From Nomia melanderi (taxonomy: Eukaryota > Arthropoda > Insecta > Hymenoptera > Halictidae), in the NCBI RefSeq assembly GCF_051020985.1, contig NC_135009.1, positions 10,300,606 to 10,364,605 on the forward strand: a DNA stretch of 64,000 nt, written 5' to 3'. Under the pieces are notes generated by a model, which saw nothing but the letters and a program-made list of their open reading frames with translations, ran no database searches and had not been told where the DNA came from. Below, one piece after another: positions 50,484-62,974 of this stretch (within the stretch, counting starts at the first letter, position 1; the number at the start of each line of letters is the position of its first letter). Both the position numbers and the translations under genes were made by a program.

Positions 50484-52130
50484 ATCGAAGTGCCCGAGTT
50501 TTTCGGCAAAGGACAAGCAAAACTGAACTCCGTGTGATATTCACACTGAGCCCAACAACTCGAATGTTGAGATGATTTTATCGTTTTCCAATTATTCGAC
50601 TCATTTCACAGTATTGATACGATCAATCAATTGACAAAAACTGATATGATATTTGCGAAAAAGAGGATATCTAATATTTAAATGAAGGGTTTTCAGAAAT
50701 TTTAGTGTCTTTTAATTTGAAAAGAAAGTAAAAAAGCGAGTAAACGGTTAACTGATAGTTCACGTTAAAAAATTGTGCACACTCGCATAAATTACTATTA
50801 TTGCTCCTTATTCTTGGTCATCGATTTACATTCTGTTGTCGTACCAATTGATGCTTTAGCGTTCTTTAATATATTATGATGATAAACGGTATATATAATC
50901 GAACTACACGTCACAAGCGATATTCAGACAAATTTCTAAAGATTATCTGCTGAAATCACTATAATTCACTGCCCCGTTTTAATGGCCACCCATGTACACT
51001 TCTCGTTAATATGAATTGATTGCTAAATATCTTTTCCCTTTCCTAAACACCGATGGAAAACATTACATGAAGAACAATAAAATAGCGAATAAAATAACTG
51101 TTCATTCCCATTATTAACACGATTATAAAAAGAAAACACTTGATTAAACTGCACACAGAGTAAGTAAAAATTATAGAAAAGATGAATCGCAAAAATATAA
51201 ATTTTCATAAACGTAGTAATCTATTTAGTGAAATGGTCGTTAGATCGCCGATATTGGAAATTCATAGCAAATGTAAATTTACAAACTGCAATAAACTAGA
51301 ACACTTTTCACGTATTCCGCTGGAATTTTATTTTCAAGCCTACTTCGTGTGAAACGGTTAAATTAATAAATAAAGTTTCACAGAAACGTTACTTTTTCAC
51401 GAATTAATCCACGCAAATAAACGATCGCCGTCTGCTCAGCCAAATAATGGTCCCGACGGTGTTAATAATTTTCAAGGGGACGGGAACAGGATCGTTTCCG
51501 CCACACGAGAACGTCAGGTCGAAAGGCGAATAATGGCTACCGGGCCGAGAGGCAGACTGGATTAATTTAATCTGCGGTGATCCAGCAGGATTCGCATCCG
51601 TCCTAATGACACGATAATATTCGGATGTAGCCGTGTCTGGGCGGATGCAAAGTTCAAAGGTCACTGTACCGCAATCATGCGAACGGGTCACGCGTACAGA
51701 TGGACACAACGCGCGGTCTGGACGAAGAGGAAGGGGGAAACTCGAAAGTACCATTCAGAAAGAGACACTGCTTTTTGTGGAAGTCTAAAAATACATTTTC
51801 AATATTTCTTTCATCGATAAATACTAGATAATTAGATAATCAAAATTAGATTACTGCCCTTCGAAATTTCAAACTGAAGACTTTAAAATGATTTATTATT
51901 ACTAGATTGTCAATCTTTATGGCGAACTTCCTGATCAATAACTCAATATTGAAAATAGCAAAAATTTGGAATTAAGTATTTCTTAATCTTTGCCATCCCT
52001 TTCCAAGGATTTCTATGAAATTCCGCAATGCAGCTTTAAAGAGTAGTTTCATCAGAAATGTGCAAAGTGTTAACATTTCTACGATACCAATAACTGCAAA
52101 ATAAGTAACATTTATTTAATATCATAACAC
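50484..52130. other. AT-rich non-coding DNA
   Basis: Only 51410-51740 is GC-richer; it holds a 116-codon minus frame with no known pattern. Nothing else is seen. Confidence 0.45.
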
Positions 52131-52272
52131 ATTATTAGTATTTCATTATTATCATCGTCACTATTATTCCTATTATCATTGATTCCATTATTATCATCAT
52201 CATTATTGTTACTACTATTATTAACATTTCATTACCATTATCATCTCTATTATTTCCATTATTATTAATATC
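52131..52272. repeat. Degenerate (ATT/ATC)n tract
   Basis: About 140 bp dominated by att, atc and cat triplets with interruptions; an aged trinucleotide repeat. Confidence 0.75.
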
Positions 52273-52743
52273 TTATTTCCTAAAGACACAAGTAGTCCGT
52301 ATAACAAATAACTGTACCAAAAACGAAAATCCATCTGTTCGACTGGTGGTTCTAACGCTGATTATTCTTATCAGTGAACAACTAGTGGTGGTTATGTTTT
52401 TTTCACATTATAGGAATGTTATGAAGTTTTCGCAGTAACAATCGATATTTTGCTCTTCTATTCCAACGTGATATAAATAACGAAGCCGAATTTATTTGCA
52501 CAAAACTTGTACTTTTACATTGAAAATCGTGTTGTACAGCAGAGGCTACTTAGCAACACATGGGTAACCTTCAATTCTCGTTATACGAATAGTCGAATTT
52601 CGGCGTTTCGTCCACAGGCGGACGCACTGTGCGGCGTAGCGAGGAGGGTGCGCGATGAATCAGGGCCGACGAGTACCGAAAGCGCGTTCCTTTTCGTTTG
52701 TTTAGCGTTCCGCCGCGAAATGAAATTACACTCGGCGTCGGGA

Positions 52744-52768
52744 TATAAGCCGGGGACTTAGCTCAGAT
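52744..52768 (+). promoter_or_regulatory. Candidate TATA promoter
   Basis: TATAAG at 52744 lies in GC-rich DNA, followed by an initiator-like word CTCAGAT at 52762. They are about 21 bp apart, shorter than the usual 28-32, so the true start may be slightly further right. A GA-rich leader (to about 52860) follows on the plus strand. No coding exon was recognised after it. Confidence 0.3.
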
Positions 52769-53832
52769 ATCCCGTGTGGGAGAGCGCGCGGGCAGGGCAG
52801 ACGGGCAGAGAGCACGCGGAGGAAGAGGGAAAGGAGAGACGCTGCACCGTAGCGGGCGAGAACTCCGCGCTGGCAATAATTCTCGTGTTTTAGAGAGGCA
52901 ATTTCGAGTCGAGTACGCGCACACGAACAGTGGATTTTCGAGGGCTGTACTTTTCGATAATTTACGCCAACGAGGGCTCCGCGAGTTTCTGGGAACCGCT
53001 TCCTCCGACGCGCGGTGCGCATCTCCGAGCGCGAGTCCCGATCCCTTTTCCACCGCTTCGAATTTCTATACGCGAACAACATGCGAGGGACACCGACCGT
53101 TTTTTCTCTTTTCCCTTCTCGTTCTTTTTCTTTCGTTCCCTGCGTTCGTGGGAATGCAACGCATATTTTGGACAACGTTAACCCTTTCAGTGCTTAGTGC
53201 GTTGTAATTCTACCACGTTTACCTTTTGACTCTTTTGTCTTACACTACAACTCACGCGATCGTGTGCGTCGTGGAACTATTTTGCTTTTTATGGACGCTT
53301 CGGTTGCAGCATTGTCGTTCGAAGTACAAGGAATGTATTTATTTTAACCCTTAGCGCTGCGAGTGATCATCTTTTGGGAATTGTGAGCGATTTTTGTGGT
53401 ATCTCTAAGGAAGATCAAAGAATGTTGTATTATAATGTTTCAAATGTAAGTCAAATTTTGTTAAGAAGTTTATAAAAGAAAGCGAAATAAAATGTTCATT
53501 CTGTATGCTGTTTCGGTTATTCTCTCTTTTCAGTAAACTGTGAAAGAGGCAACGGGGTCAATTTCGAGGAACAAGTTCGTAAGATGTCACGAAAAGCAGA
53601 ATTTTGTCGATGTAAGCTGCACACTGATGTTCGGAAGTGTCCTGACATCTGCTGCGCGCGAATAAAACGGGATATTAGATGAAAGTTACACATTTTACGT
53701 CTTCCTTACCGGCTCATCGGTATCTGAGATCGTAAAATGAAATTGTAACCTGACTGAAGGAGTTCCCTCCCTCATTTTTGTGAAAGATTAATATCGCAGA
53801 AGTTAGAATTTGGTAGCTAGTAGGTCAATTGA
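52769..53832. other. Leader-like GC-rich DNA, then AT-rich non-coding DNA
   Basis: Frames up to 149 codons at 52726..53207 overlap on both strands and resemble nothing. Two left-type TTAACCC words (TTAA near 53178 and 53345) point the same way; no right end is seen. A possible extra, weaker unit of the 47-bp repeat starts near 53788. Confidence 0.35.
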
Positions 53833-54208
53833 TTAATATTAAGTTTCAGCGAGCATTAACATGTCACGCTTCAACAACGCTAATATTAAGTTTCACTGAA
53901 TATTAAAGATTTATGCATAAAGAGCATTAATATTAAGTTTCACTAGATATTAAAGTTTCATTCTTGGGAAATATTGACATTAAATTCTGCCGAACGTTAA
54001 AGCTACATGTTTTAAGGATATTAATGTTCAGTCCTAGTCAAAATTAAAGTTTTATGCGCGGGGAATGTAAATATTAAGTTCCATCTAGAATGAAACCGTT
54101 ACGCTTGGGGAATATTAATATCGAGTTCCACCGAAAGTTGTAGTTTTATGCTTGAGAAGCATTAGTATCGTGTTCCGTTGAAAATAAAAGCTCGATGCTC
54201 GAAGAATA
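53833..54208. repeat. 47-bp tandem repeat, eight units in exact phase
   Basis: Units start at 53833, 53880, 53927, 53974, 54021, 54068, 54115 and 54162, so the phase is kept to the base over 376 bp. The unit starts near ttaatattaagttycayy and ends near tatgcttgggaata. Units differ by many substitutions but show no net indels. 47 is not a multiple of three, so this is not a repeated protein domain. Confidence 0.8.
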
Positions 54209-55520
54209 TTGAGCAACGATAAATTGTGGATTCCGCAGCAGGCTTAACGCGCAGGCCTGACTAAATTCGGTATTATGGATAATGGTAAGACCATCGAGAT
54301 TGTTCGAGTTCGAGGCAACAGAAAAGTCGATGGTTGGACGAGGTTCGCCGAGTTTTTGAAGACGATACGTGAGAGGGATAAATTCCTGGAAATTTGCAAC
54401 TTCGGTTCGTACAGACGATTTTCGGCGATTTCGCCCGGCATATAAAGCACGGTTCGGCGGGCCGAGGCATCCGAAGAAAATGGAGGAACAAGAAAACGAC
54501 GTTTCGTGCACGAAATTCAGTCTCGCGGTCGGAAGAAGACACGAAGACAGCGAACGTCTACTTCGGTACTTTCTTGAAAACCCCCTGTCAACCAAATGAC
54601 GATAAATCTGAAGAAAACCTCCTGAATATGTAAAAGGAAGCCGGAGGTAGAATGCACAATAAATTTCAAGATAATAAAAACTTCCCGAAGCCTGGAAAGT
54701 GTTTTTAATGAATGTGAAAGTTCGAAGAAACGCCTTCGAAACGCAGAGATCCGACAAATGCTTCAAGTCCACTGGAAAGTGTTTACGGAGACCTACAGAT
54801 AAAAATGTAAAACGGACATCGAATCTGAAATTCCGGAAACGAATCCTCGGAGTTATAAAACCCCAGGAAGGGCCAAACACTTCGATCAAGAAACTGACAA
54901 AAATCAAACCGACATACCAAATTCAGTCTACATCGTTTCATCCGTGAATCTCCCGACTCCCCACATTAAAACGGAAACTCGGCAACACTCGGTAAGCCCC
55001 GAATTCTCAAAAACACCGAAAAACATACAAAAAAAAGACAATAAACCAAAAGAAAATCTTAAAAACTCTCATACGTAAAACCCAAGAATCCCATTAAAAG
55101 GAACCAAACAACACGAAACACTCCAAATCCCCAAAAGCAAAGCTGCGTCGAGAAGCTAAACCAGAACTTAGTACAAAATCGATGGAGTCGAGTGCAGAAG
55201 TGGCCGAGAACGCGAATGCCCGCTAAGGAACGGACTATCCGCTTGTCGGGATCGAAACGGGAGCGAACAAAGGTAGAAACAATGAGGCAATTTAATGACA
55301 GCGGTGCGTGCGGTTAGCCGCGGAGCAGCGAAAGCGTTCGGTCCGGTTGCAACCCTTGCCTCTGCCGGGGATACGGACTGCGGGCGTGGTGGCGAGAGAG
55401 AACCGAGGGCAAAGGGGGCTGGGGAGAGGCAGATACCGGAGGAGTACCTGTACTTAGCGTCGAGAACGTTTGCGTCGAATAACCCCGGCGTCAAAGTCGA
55501 GTGGTGTGTACGTGGAAAAG
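54209..55520. other. Non-coding stretch with a long chance frame and an A-rich block
   Basis: The minus-strand frame at 54146..54907 (253 codons) is the longest in the window. It begins in this region and ends inside the 47-bp repeat; its peptide is rich in F, S, R and L with no recognisable domain. From about 54890 to 55140 the plus strand is rich in A and C and poor in G and T. 55160-55500 is GC-rich without a gene. Confidence 0.35.
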
Positions 55521-55571
55521 TGAAGAGATAGAGCGAAAGAGAGAGAGGGAGAGAGGCAGAGGGAGAGAGAG
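55521..55571. repeat. GA-rich low-complexity tract
   Basis: About 50 bp of gaga/gaga-like units ending gagagaggcc. Confidence 0.85.
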
Positions 55572-58500
55572 GCCGCCGGTTGCCTCGGATGCAGATGATC
55601 CGAGATTATAGACATTAGGGACATTAGCCTCGGCGCTATACGATTCCCGGGTGCCCCGCGGTGCGCGCGCGAACGCGCACGTCCATTTCGCTCCGCGGAT
55701 CCGCGCGGCCGGCCCGGAGGATCGTCGCCGCTTAATATGCACCCTTCGCGGCGAGTAAGTGATTCGAGCCGAGTAATTTGCGAATTTCAGTGCGCTTGTA
55801 AGTCACGGGGGCAGCCGCCTGTCGCGGTTATTAATGGACCCGGGCGCCCTTGCTCCGCGGCTTCAACACGCCCGGGATCACAGCTACCCCGATCATGTCA
55901 GTTTCGCTGGGATACGAAGCCGGGAATACCCGGGGACCTGGGATGAAGTATTCATGAACGTGCTTGCCTTTGTCGAAGAAAGCTTGGACGGGATTTCGGA
56001 CACGTGTAAATGGAGTGGAGGTGTCTGCCAAGGTCGCCGGGTTTCAGTATTTCTAGCATTTCAGCTAGAAATGTTTGATATGGTTTTCTGGGATTCTATC
56101 TGGGTGATTCTTGTGAATTTGTAGGAAGATTAATTGTTTATTTTTGTATCTCTCGAGTGGTTGTGTTCTGATATTTCCACTTGTTTCGAGTGCTTCGCGT
56201 TGGCATCGAATAACGCGATAGGAAACAGGTAATCGATTGATCTTTGATGTAATTGGTTGATACATCTTCCATTTCGTGCGGCTGTAGTCTACGGTAGTTA
56301 TTGGTCGGCGAAATAGAAAGGATTATTGCACCTAATAAACGAAACGAGGCGTGAAGCAGACACGAAGAAAATGAGCCTGATCGAGTTGAAGAAGACCCGA
56401 TAGGAAGGTAAAAATTCGTGAACCATGTTCAGGCCTATCTAATTACACCTAACTGTACCGGATATCAGACAAGTATTATTTGCGATAATACGATAGACAC
56501 AGTCGGCTAATTCTCTCATCATTTTGCAGGTAACTCTCTCAACCCTCCTCGTTATCTTCATCATATTCCCATCCTTGTCTTTCCGCGTGCGTTACTCGAG
56601 CGGTCTTCTCCGCGCGGCAACTTTATTTCCCATGTACCCACGAGATTAAAGGCATCGCCCGATTGACTGATAGAAATAAAGGAAGATCGCGGGAAGATAC
56701 GCCGGGATGAACAAAAACGCTAGAATTCAGTTATTCAATTATTGTTGCGATGTCGAATACCGTACGCTAGCTCCGACACTCGTTAGATCAACACGGTGTT
56801 TAGGACACTCGATAGAGGAAGTATACACGGGGGTCCATTCAGTTTCAACGACCGCAACGTTAATACTGATATTGAACCAACATGTTCTACCAAATAATTC
56901 AAATATTATGATTAAGAATCGTGTAACAATGTAGAATCTACCTTAATTTTTGTAAACTGAGTTGTGGCATCTGCTAATCAGAAATACACTTATTTCTCTT
57001 ACTAATGATTTCTTGTGTAAAAAAACGAAAGTGCGGTTGAACGTAGCACTTCCTTCTAAATAATAAATTTATAAATCAAAAATTCCTTATCTGAAACATT
57101 TGTTTACATCCCAAGTACCATCTATAAATGATCCACTACGACACTTTTCTAATGCAATAGCATGGTGAAAATATCTCCATCCGAAACAGAATAACCTCAC
57201 CTTTTAAATTACATTCCACACTTCTTTACTCCTCTAATCACATCGCAAGAGAGATGCTTTCATCCATTTCTCCCATGAAACAAATAACAAGATACCAATT
57301 TCCCACAAATTTATACTCAAATATCCAGTCCTCGCTCCGAATAATCCAAAATAATCCTAAAACGCAGTAAGAAAAACCATATCGGAGATGGTACAAGGTG
57401 TCCCGAAAAAGCCCATTCCATTGCAGAAGAGCCAATAAAGGTGAAACGATCGGGAAATCGCATCCGTGAATTACGGAATCGGCCCATGGGAACCGCGGTA
57501 TCTGCGTCTACCGTAGCATTAGACAAAGTAGCGGGGTACGACTTGAAATGGAATCAAGAGACAGAAAATCAAGCATCGAAAAGAACAGACACGCCGGTGG
57601 ATCGGGTGTATCCCTGTAATCTGGCGCTAGTTAGACGGGGATCCTAGGCCATGATTGGTAACGACCGAACCCCTGACGCGATCCCGAGTACAGGCGTGCA
57701 ACTTTAAGCACCCTGCACACATTGAAACATGTAGCGATGCATCGAATCCTAGATTCCGTAAAATCTGCATCGACGTCGGTTCCCCTCGACACTGCCAACA
57801 GTTTTCAGTTTCTCCTGCGATGTTAGCGATGGAAGATACGCTTCAAAGTATTCGGTTAGTTTCCAACTCCAGCACCACTACCAATGATAGGTATATCAAA
57901 ATGATCCATTCCAAGATTTCTATTCTTCAATTATTGAAACGATGAAAATGCTTTTGTGAGACATTTCTAAATACATTTCCATCTTTGCACTAGTGCAACG
58001 AGCGCTTGAAATCTTAAGAAACTCTCCTAATTTTAGTAACAAATCATACGTGATCGGTTAATTTTCAGAAAACTGAATTAGGGTGGTAATTTTCAGTGAG
58101 ATCTAGTTATATTGCTATATATATAAAAACTTAAATATCATACTGTTATGTAATATATTTTAAATAGATAATCAGTTTTAATCAAATTTGATGTCTTTAT
58201 AAATGCTGTAGTAATTGGCAAAGTTACATAGCTGAGTGTCTTTATATAAAAACGGGATACCCCGTTCTCAGTATGCAATGTGTTAATTAGATAACTAACC
58301 GCTCAGATAAATACAGACTCGAGAAAACTGTCTGCAGAGGGTGTTAGCGACATTCGATCGTACATATCCAGTGCATATCTACAGTACATGCATCGCAAAA
58401 TGTTCACAGTATCATGAAACCTGTGACTTGACGCATGCATCGAAACATGTTTGATCGTGTGTAGAGGGCTTTACTCTTTCTCTCTCTTTTCCTCGCGGCG

Positions 58501-59629
58501 CGCCTCGCCGCGTGGGAAAGTCGTTTACCCTTCTCTCTCTCCGCCGCGAGGAGGAATCTCTTCATCGTCAAGTAGCCCCGGCAGGACGTGGATTATCTTG
58601 GCCGGCGTGTGCAATATCTTCGGCAACTACTGCCGGCGCGGCGCAGCGCGGCTGTCGGGTGACTTTCTCGAGTGCTTTCAATTCGATCGTCGACAAAGTG
58701 GATCTGATGGATGTCTCGAGGATGACTCGACCGTTTCGAGGGTAGAAGAGGATATTTCATTTTTGTCGTGGACAGGACAGGCTCGCATGAAATAAATTAC
58801 ACGAGGAGAAGAACCAGATGGAGGAGGAGGATCTTCTGAGGAGACCCTACGCGGAGGGATTAAAGTCGCCCCAAAAGTACCGGCTCTGAATGACACCCTT
58901 TTACTCAGCTTTGAGTTCCTTTCGACCTGGCCGTAACCCGCGCCTCGTTATTTCCTTATTACGTTTCGACTGCAGCTTTGACGGGTCGTTTCGAGTTTTC
59001 GACAACGTTGTTTGGAAGCTTTGATGCGAATGTCGACTGGCGTGAAGGAGGTTGACGCAGAATTCACGGACTTTCGCCTTTTCAAGTTGTTTTGTTATTG
59101 GTAGTTTTTGTTGTAGTTTAAGGGTCAAAGACTGTAGGGGGTTCCACGTACATAGGAATAATAAATATAGAATAAGAATTGTCCATAGGAAACTCTTCCT
59201 CCAAGAAATCACAGTTACCTTCATTCACGAAAATCAAATTTTTCCGAAGTTCAGTTTCTCTATACAGTGAATATTTCAATAATAATGTATTCCAACAGTA
59301 AATCTGAACAACCGATCGATCGAAACGATCCACTTGGAAATCCGCGCGTAGACATTACCTCAAGTAGAACAACCCAGCAATGAACAGACAAACGACGCAG
59401 CCGAGAACACCAAACGTTCGAAGTCGATTAACTCGATACTTCTAACTCTAGCACAAACTAATTCAACATTTTTGACTAATTTATGAACATCCCCACGTCC
59501 GTGTCCCTCTCCCCTACATACGAAAAGCAACTACTCCCATGAATCGTCGCACCAGGTTCAAACCAGAACCAACGACTCGCAAAGGCTCTCGAAAGGCATT
59601 CCCAGCAGGCATCGTATACCCGAAGAGGG
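55572..59629. other. Non-coding stretch
   Basis: GC-rich at 55580-55960 and 58480-58880, otherwise AT-rich. No frame is recognised. At 56520-56536 an acceptor-like word (tttgcag) directly abuts a donor-like gtaact. A possible solo TTAA end lies near 58283. Confidence 0.4.
58250..58286. repeat. Possible solo right end of a TTAA element
   Basis: cgggataccccg (near-palindrome) is followed by ttctcagtatgcaatgtgttaa. Read inward this is TTAACACATTGCATACTGAG, which has the style of a piggyBac-type end. No left partner was found. Confidence 0.3.
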
Positions 59630-59756
59630 TCGAAAATTTCCAATGCAAACGCACGATTAAGTTGCACAGTCGAAGCCGTTTACGACGGGGGCTGACGCGG
59701 AACGGGACAAGTATCAAAAATTCCAAATACAAACACGATTAAATTACACAGTCTCG
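59630..59756. repeat. Diverged direct duplication, about 83-bp offset
   Basis: tcgaaaatttccaatgcaaa at 59630 recurs as tcaaaaattccaaatacaaa at about 59712. The match continues through cacgattaagttgcacagtc versus cacgattaaattacacagtc. Confidence 0.6.
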
Positions 59757-62700
59757 TAAACGTTTCTCCCTTACGGTTCATCCGTCATTAATTCTAGACG
59801 TCATAAACGATTTAACGACCAACGCAGTTTTCTTTCCGCGTACGAACGTTGAATCGAAATGCGCCAAGCTAGGCTCCCGTCCTAGGAGCCTGGGAGCAGC
59901 GACCATCGTTTTTTGCGGCGCACGCATATCGGGCTGCGGCGAGCGAGGTTAGTTCTAATCAACACGACGATCTCACTCCCGCTAACGAACCAGTCGCCGG
60001 CCGCCGCCCTCGTTCGCGGTGCGCTTTAATTATCCGGCCATCGGATGATCGAGCGTTCGGAATACTTCCTGACCGTAGCAACGATACGGGCGGGGGCCGA
60101 GGATCGGCGACAACGCCTCGCTCCATCGCGACGCACCCGTGACACGATGATGACCGGCTATCGGGCAACCAGTAATTGAAATCGTAAACACCGGCTGGTA
60201 ATGACCCGTCGACTTTATGCGCTCGCGTCGACACCGTCTGCGGTCCCGCGTACAGGACCAGGCCTCCGCGGACTTAAACCGCCGCGACGCGTCACTGCGG
60301 TTTGCCCGACGGACAGGTATGCACGCGTCTTCCTCTCGCAAACTGGATAATAATGCCGATACTTGGATTTTTCTTCTTCGGGCCATCGACTCCGCAACGA
60401 TACCCTTTTTTGGCAGGGCTGCGCGTTCGCTCTTTTTGCACGCCGATGCTTTCGCCGTTCCGATGGTGTTGAGTTTCTTTCGGTGGGATCCTCTTGGATG
60501 ATGTTTTGTCATATTTCGTGCATGCTGATATTGAGTTTCGTACGAGGGGAGAATAGGCTTCACGTGGAATGCCTTTGCTGCGTGTTATTTATGAAGCTTT
60601 CCTGTGGTTAACCATGGTGAATGTTAGGTTCGTTAAGGGGTGGGTTTCGGAAATTTGGAGATGAATCTTGCGTTGAGCTGTGGTTCGTTGTTAATGTACA
60701 CTGATCTGTTCGTTCAACTTTCAATTACCTTTCAGTGTATTTATTCTGTTGAAATTCTAATTTGAATTCTTTTTTCTAGAATTCTAATACTTTCCCTGAT
60801 TTCTACTGACATTTGTAATGATACTGGAGAGAAACTTTGGATTATTCGAAAAATTTCGACGGTTTCATTATATCGTAAGCTACCGGTGAGAATGGGAAAC
60901 GCGTACCGTCGGAATCACGGAGCGACCTTCGAGCATCGACCGTTTGAAGAATCTGACCGCAAAAACCTATACCGGGGACTAGGGTACGCTACCGGGTGTA
61001 AGGTTGCGCGTGCGGTACCGCATCCTTGCGTTAGGTGCAGCACGCGTTGCTTGCATGGCAGGTGTGGCTCGAGGCTCGTAGTAGTGAAACATTGTAATCG
61101 TTCGAGATTATCTTTGCCCGGGGCGGTTGCCACAGATACGATCTACAAATGCTTTTGCCATTAAACTGTGAATCTGATGCATCTACAATGTGAAGCAAAA
61201 ATGTGTAGGATTAGACGAAACGGAATGAAAAGTAGTAATGACACTTTCGGTTCCGAACACATCTCGATTTGAAGTGAAATTTAATGTTCATAATAAAATA
61301 TCTGATACAATAGATTCTCCCGGAATTAAGATCGCATGAAATTGAGGTTCCATTTCATTATTCATATATTAGTTTCACTTCAATATCCTCCTAGAACATA
61401 ACACGAATGAAACTCATTCATACGTTACCAATCAGCACGTTAAATGTCGATTTCACGAAGCGAAGTACTCGAAATGAACAAAATATTATATAAAACTACT
61501 ACATCTTGACGAATCATCGCAGTAGTTAGCGTTACTTGCAACACGGAATCATTTTCAAATAATATTAACTGAGGGAACTGTAGTAATTCAATTTAGATCA
61601 CCGATAACCCTCATGCGTATAATTAAACCCGCTAAACGTCCGACCTCGATCAACTAGTATCACGATGAAAAATCACGAAGAATTCTCCGTCCCCGAAGCT
61701 TATCCAAGAATGCAGTAAAGTACAATTAACGCGAGCACGGTTTTCAGATAGCGCGAAACCTAATAAAACCGGCGGAACGTGAACATCCAGTCGGTTCTGG
61801 TTTTCGCGAACCGATCCAGAAAAATGAGGCTGCTCCTGTAGAACACCTGCTGCTGCTCGCCGATCACGGTGAAAAATGCGTCGAAAAAGGGAGCAAAAAT
61901 TGCTGGAAAAAATGCACGGACAGGCGCAAGTTTACACGGAAACGATTTCAGTGGAACAGCCCGGCTTTTCACTGCATGGAGGATCGATGAGGATGACTTC
62001 TCGCTCGAGAACCAACCCCGGCCTCCGCCGCGAAACTCTCTTGCGCAGTTAAACGGCGGCCGTGAGGGGTAAAAAAGCAGCGGAGCAGGTGCAAAATATC
62101 CGCGCAGACAGTTTTACATCGGAAATAGAAGAGCAAGAGTCGGTTCGGCTCGCCGATGACTCAGAGGCTAGGTTTCATCCTGAGAAGACCGAGTCCTTGA
62201 CCAGGGTTTCGCTCTCGTATAGGAATTAGTGATAATTATATGGGGCTAGCACCTGCACGCACCTGCAAAAACCCGGGACGCCCTGTTCTCTCCCCTGCGT
62301 TGCCTTCTTCACGGCGAACGCGTCGGTCAGTCACGGCGCGACGACGGCTCGAGGGGTGGGGGCAACGGAGAGATCGCAGAGACCGATGGACAAAGTCGGA
62401 ACAGCTTCATCGTTGAACCGGAATCGTTCATAGAATGGAACTCGGAAAATTACGTTCTTTGAATTTCTCTTAGCGACTCGTAGCGAGAGGTGGTTATTTG
62501 AGAATGATCGAGAGTGAATGATAATATAGAGCAAATGGAAGATTTGTTGAATCGAACGAGATCGAGAGGGAATTTTAAAGGAAATTCGATATTTAGATGG
62601 AGTAGCAGTCATTTGTAATCGTTCCGATGAGGACAGAGAAGTATTAACCTTGATTTCCAGTATTCTGTGGTGTTAGGTTATCCACTGAATCGCTGCTCTG

Positions 62701-62827
62701 TTCATTTGTAAATGAATGTGCCTATTATCATCGTCTACATTCGTACAGTCGCATTTCTTTCGTTCGACTCATGACCAATTGTAAATGAAAATTTCCCGAT
62801 CACGTTTCTAAGCTTCTAGCTGTCAAT
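59757..62827. other. Non-coding stretch, GC-rich at 59870-60480
   Basis: The 177-codon minus frame at 60030..60563 and the overlapping plus frames are in CpG-rich DNA and are unrecognised. 60600-60880 and 61170-61760 are AT-rich. No gene is seen. Confidence 0.4.
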
Positions 62828-62974
62828 GACGAGTACACTCGTCACGAGAGAATAACAATTTTTGTAATGACGAGTGTATTATTGATTCAATGAGGATCTA
62901 GTATTATTTCCTTGCAAATTCAATTGAATTTTACAGCTACTGCGCGTAGTCTGCGTTCGACGAGTATACTCGCC
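62828..62974. repeat. Cluster of GACGAGTRYACTCGTC palindromes
   Basis: GACGAGTACACTCGTC at 62828..62843 and GACGAGTATACTCGCC at 62959..62974 are full or near-full 16-bp inverted repeats. GACGAGTGTATT at 62869 is a half copy. Such words occur as subterminal palindromes in piggyBac-type MITEs, but no clear TTAA ends flank this cluster. Confidence 0.5.

Noticed and set aside
53178..53360. TTAACCCTTTCAGTGC and TTAACCCTTAGCGC as a MITE pair
   Set aside because: Both point the same way, so they cannot be the two inverted ends of one element.
54146..54907. 253-codon minus-strand open frame, the longest in the window
   Set aside because: Peptide has no domain and an F/S/R/L bias explained by purine-rich plus-strand composition. 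The frame ends within a non-coding 47-bp repeat. A frame of this length is not surprising in 64 kb read six ways.
56066..56090. Resemblance of agaaatgtttgatatggttt to the mir-190 mature sequence
   Set aside because: Mismatches fall within the seed and 3' half, and no complementary arm forms a hairpin.
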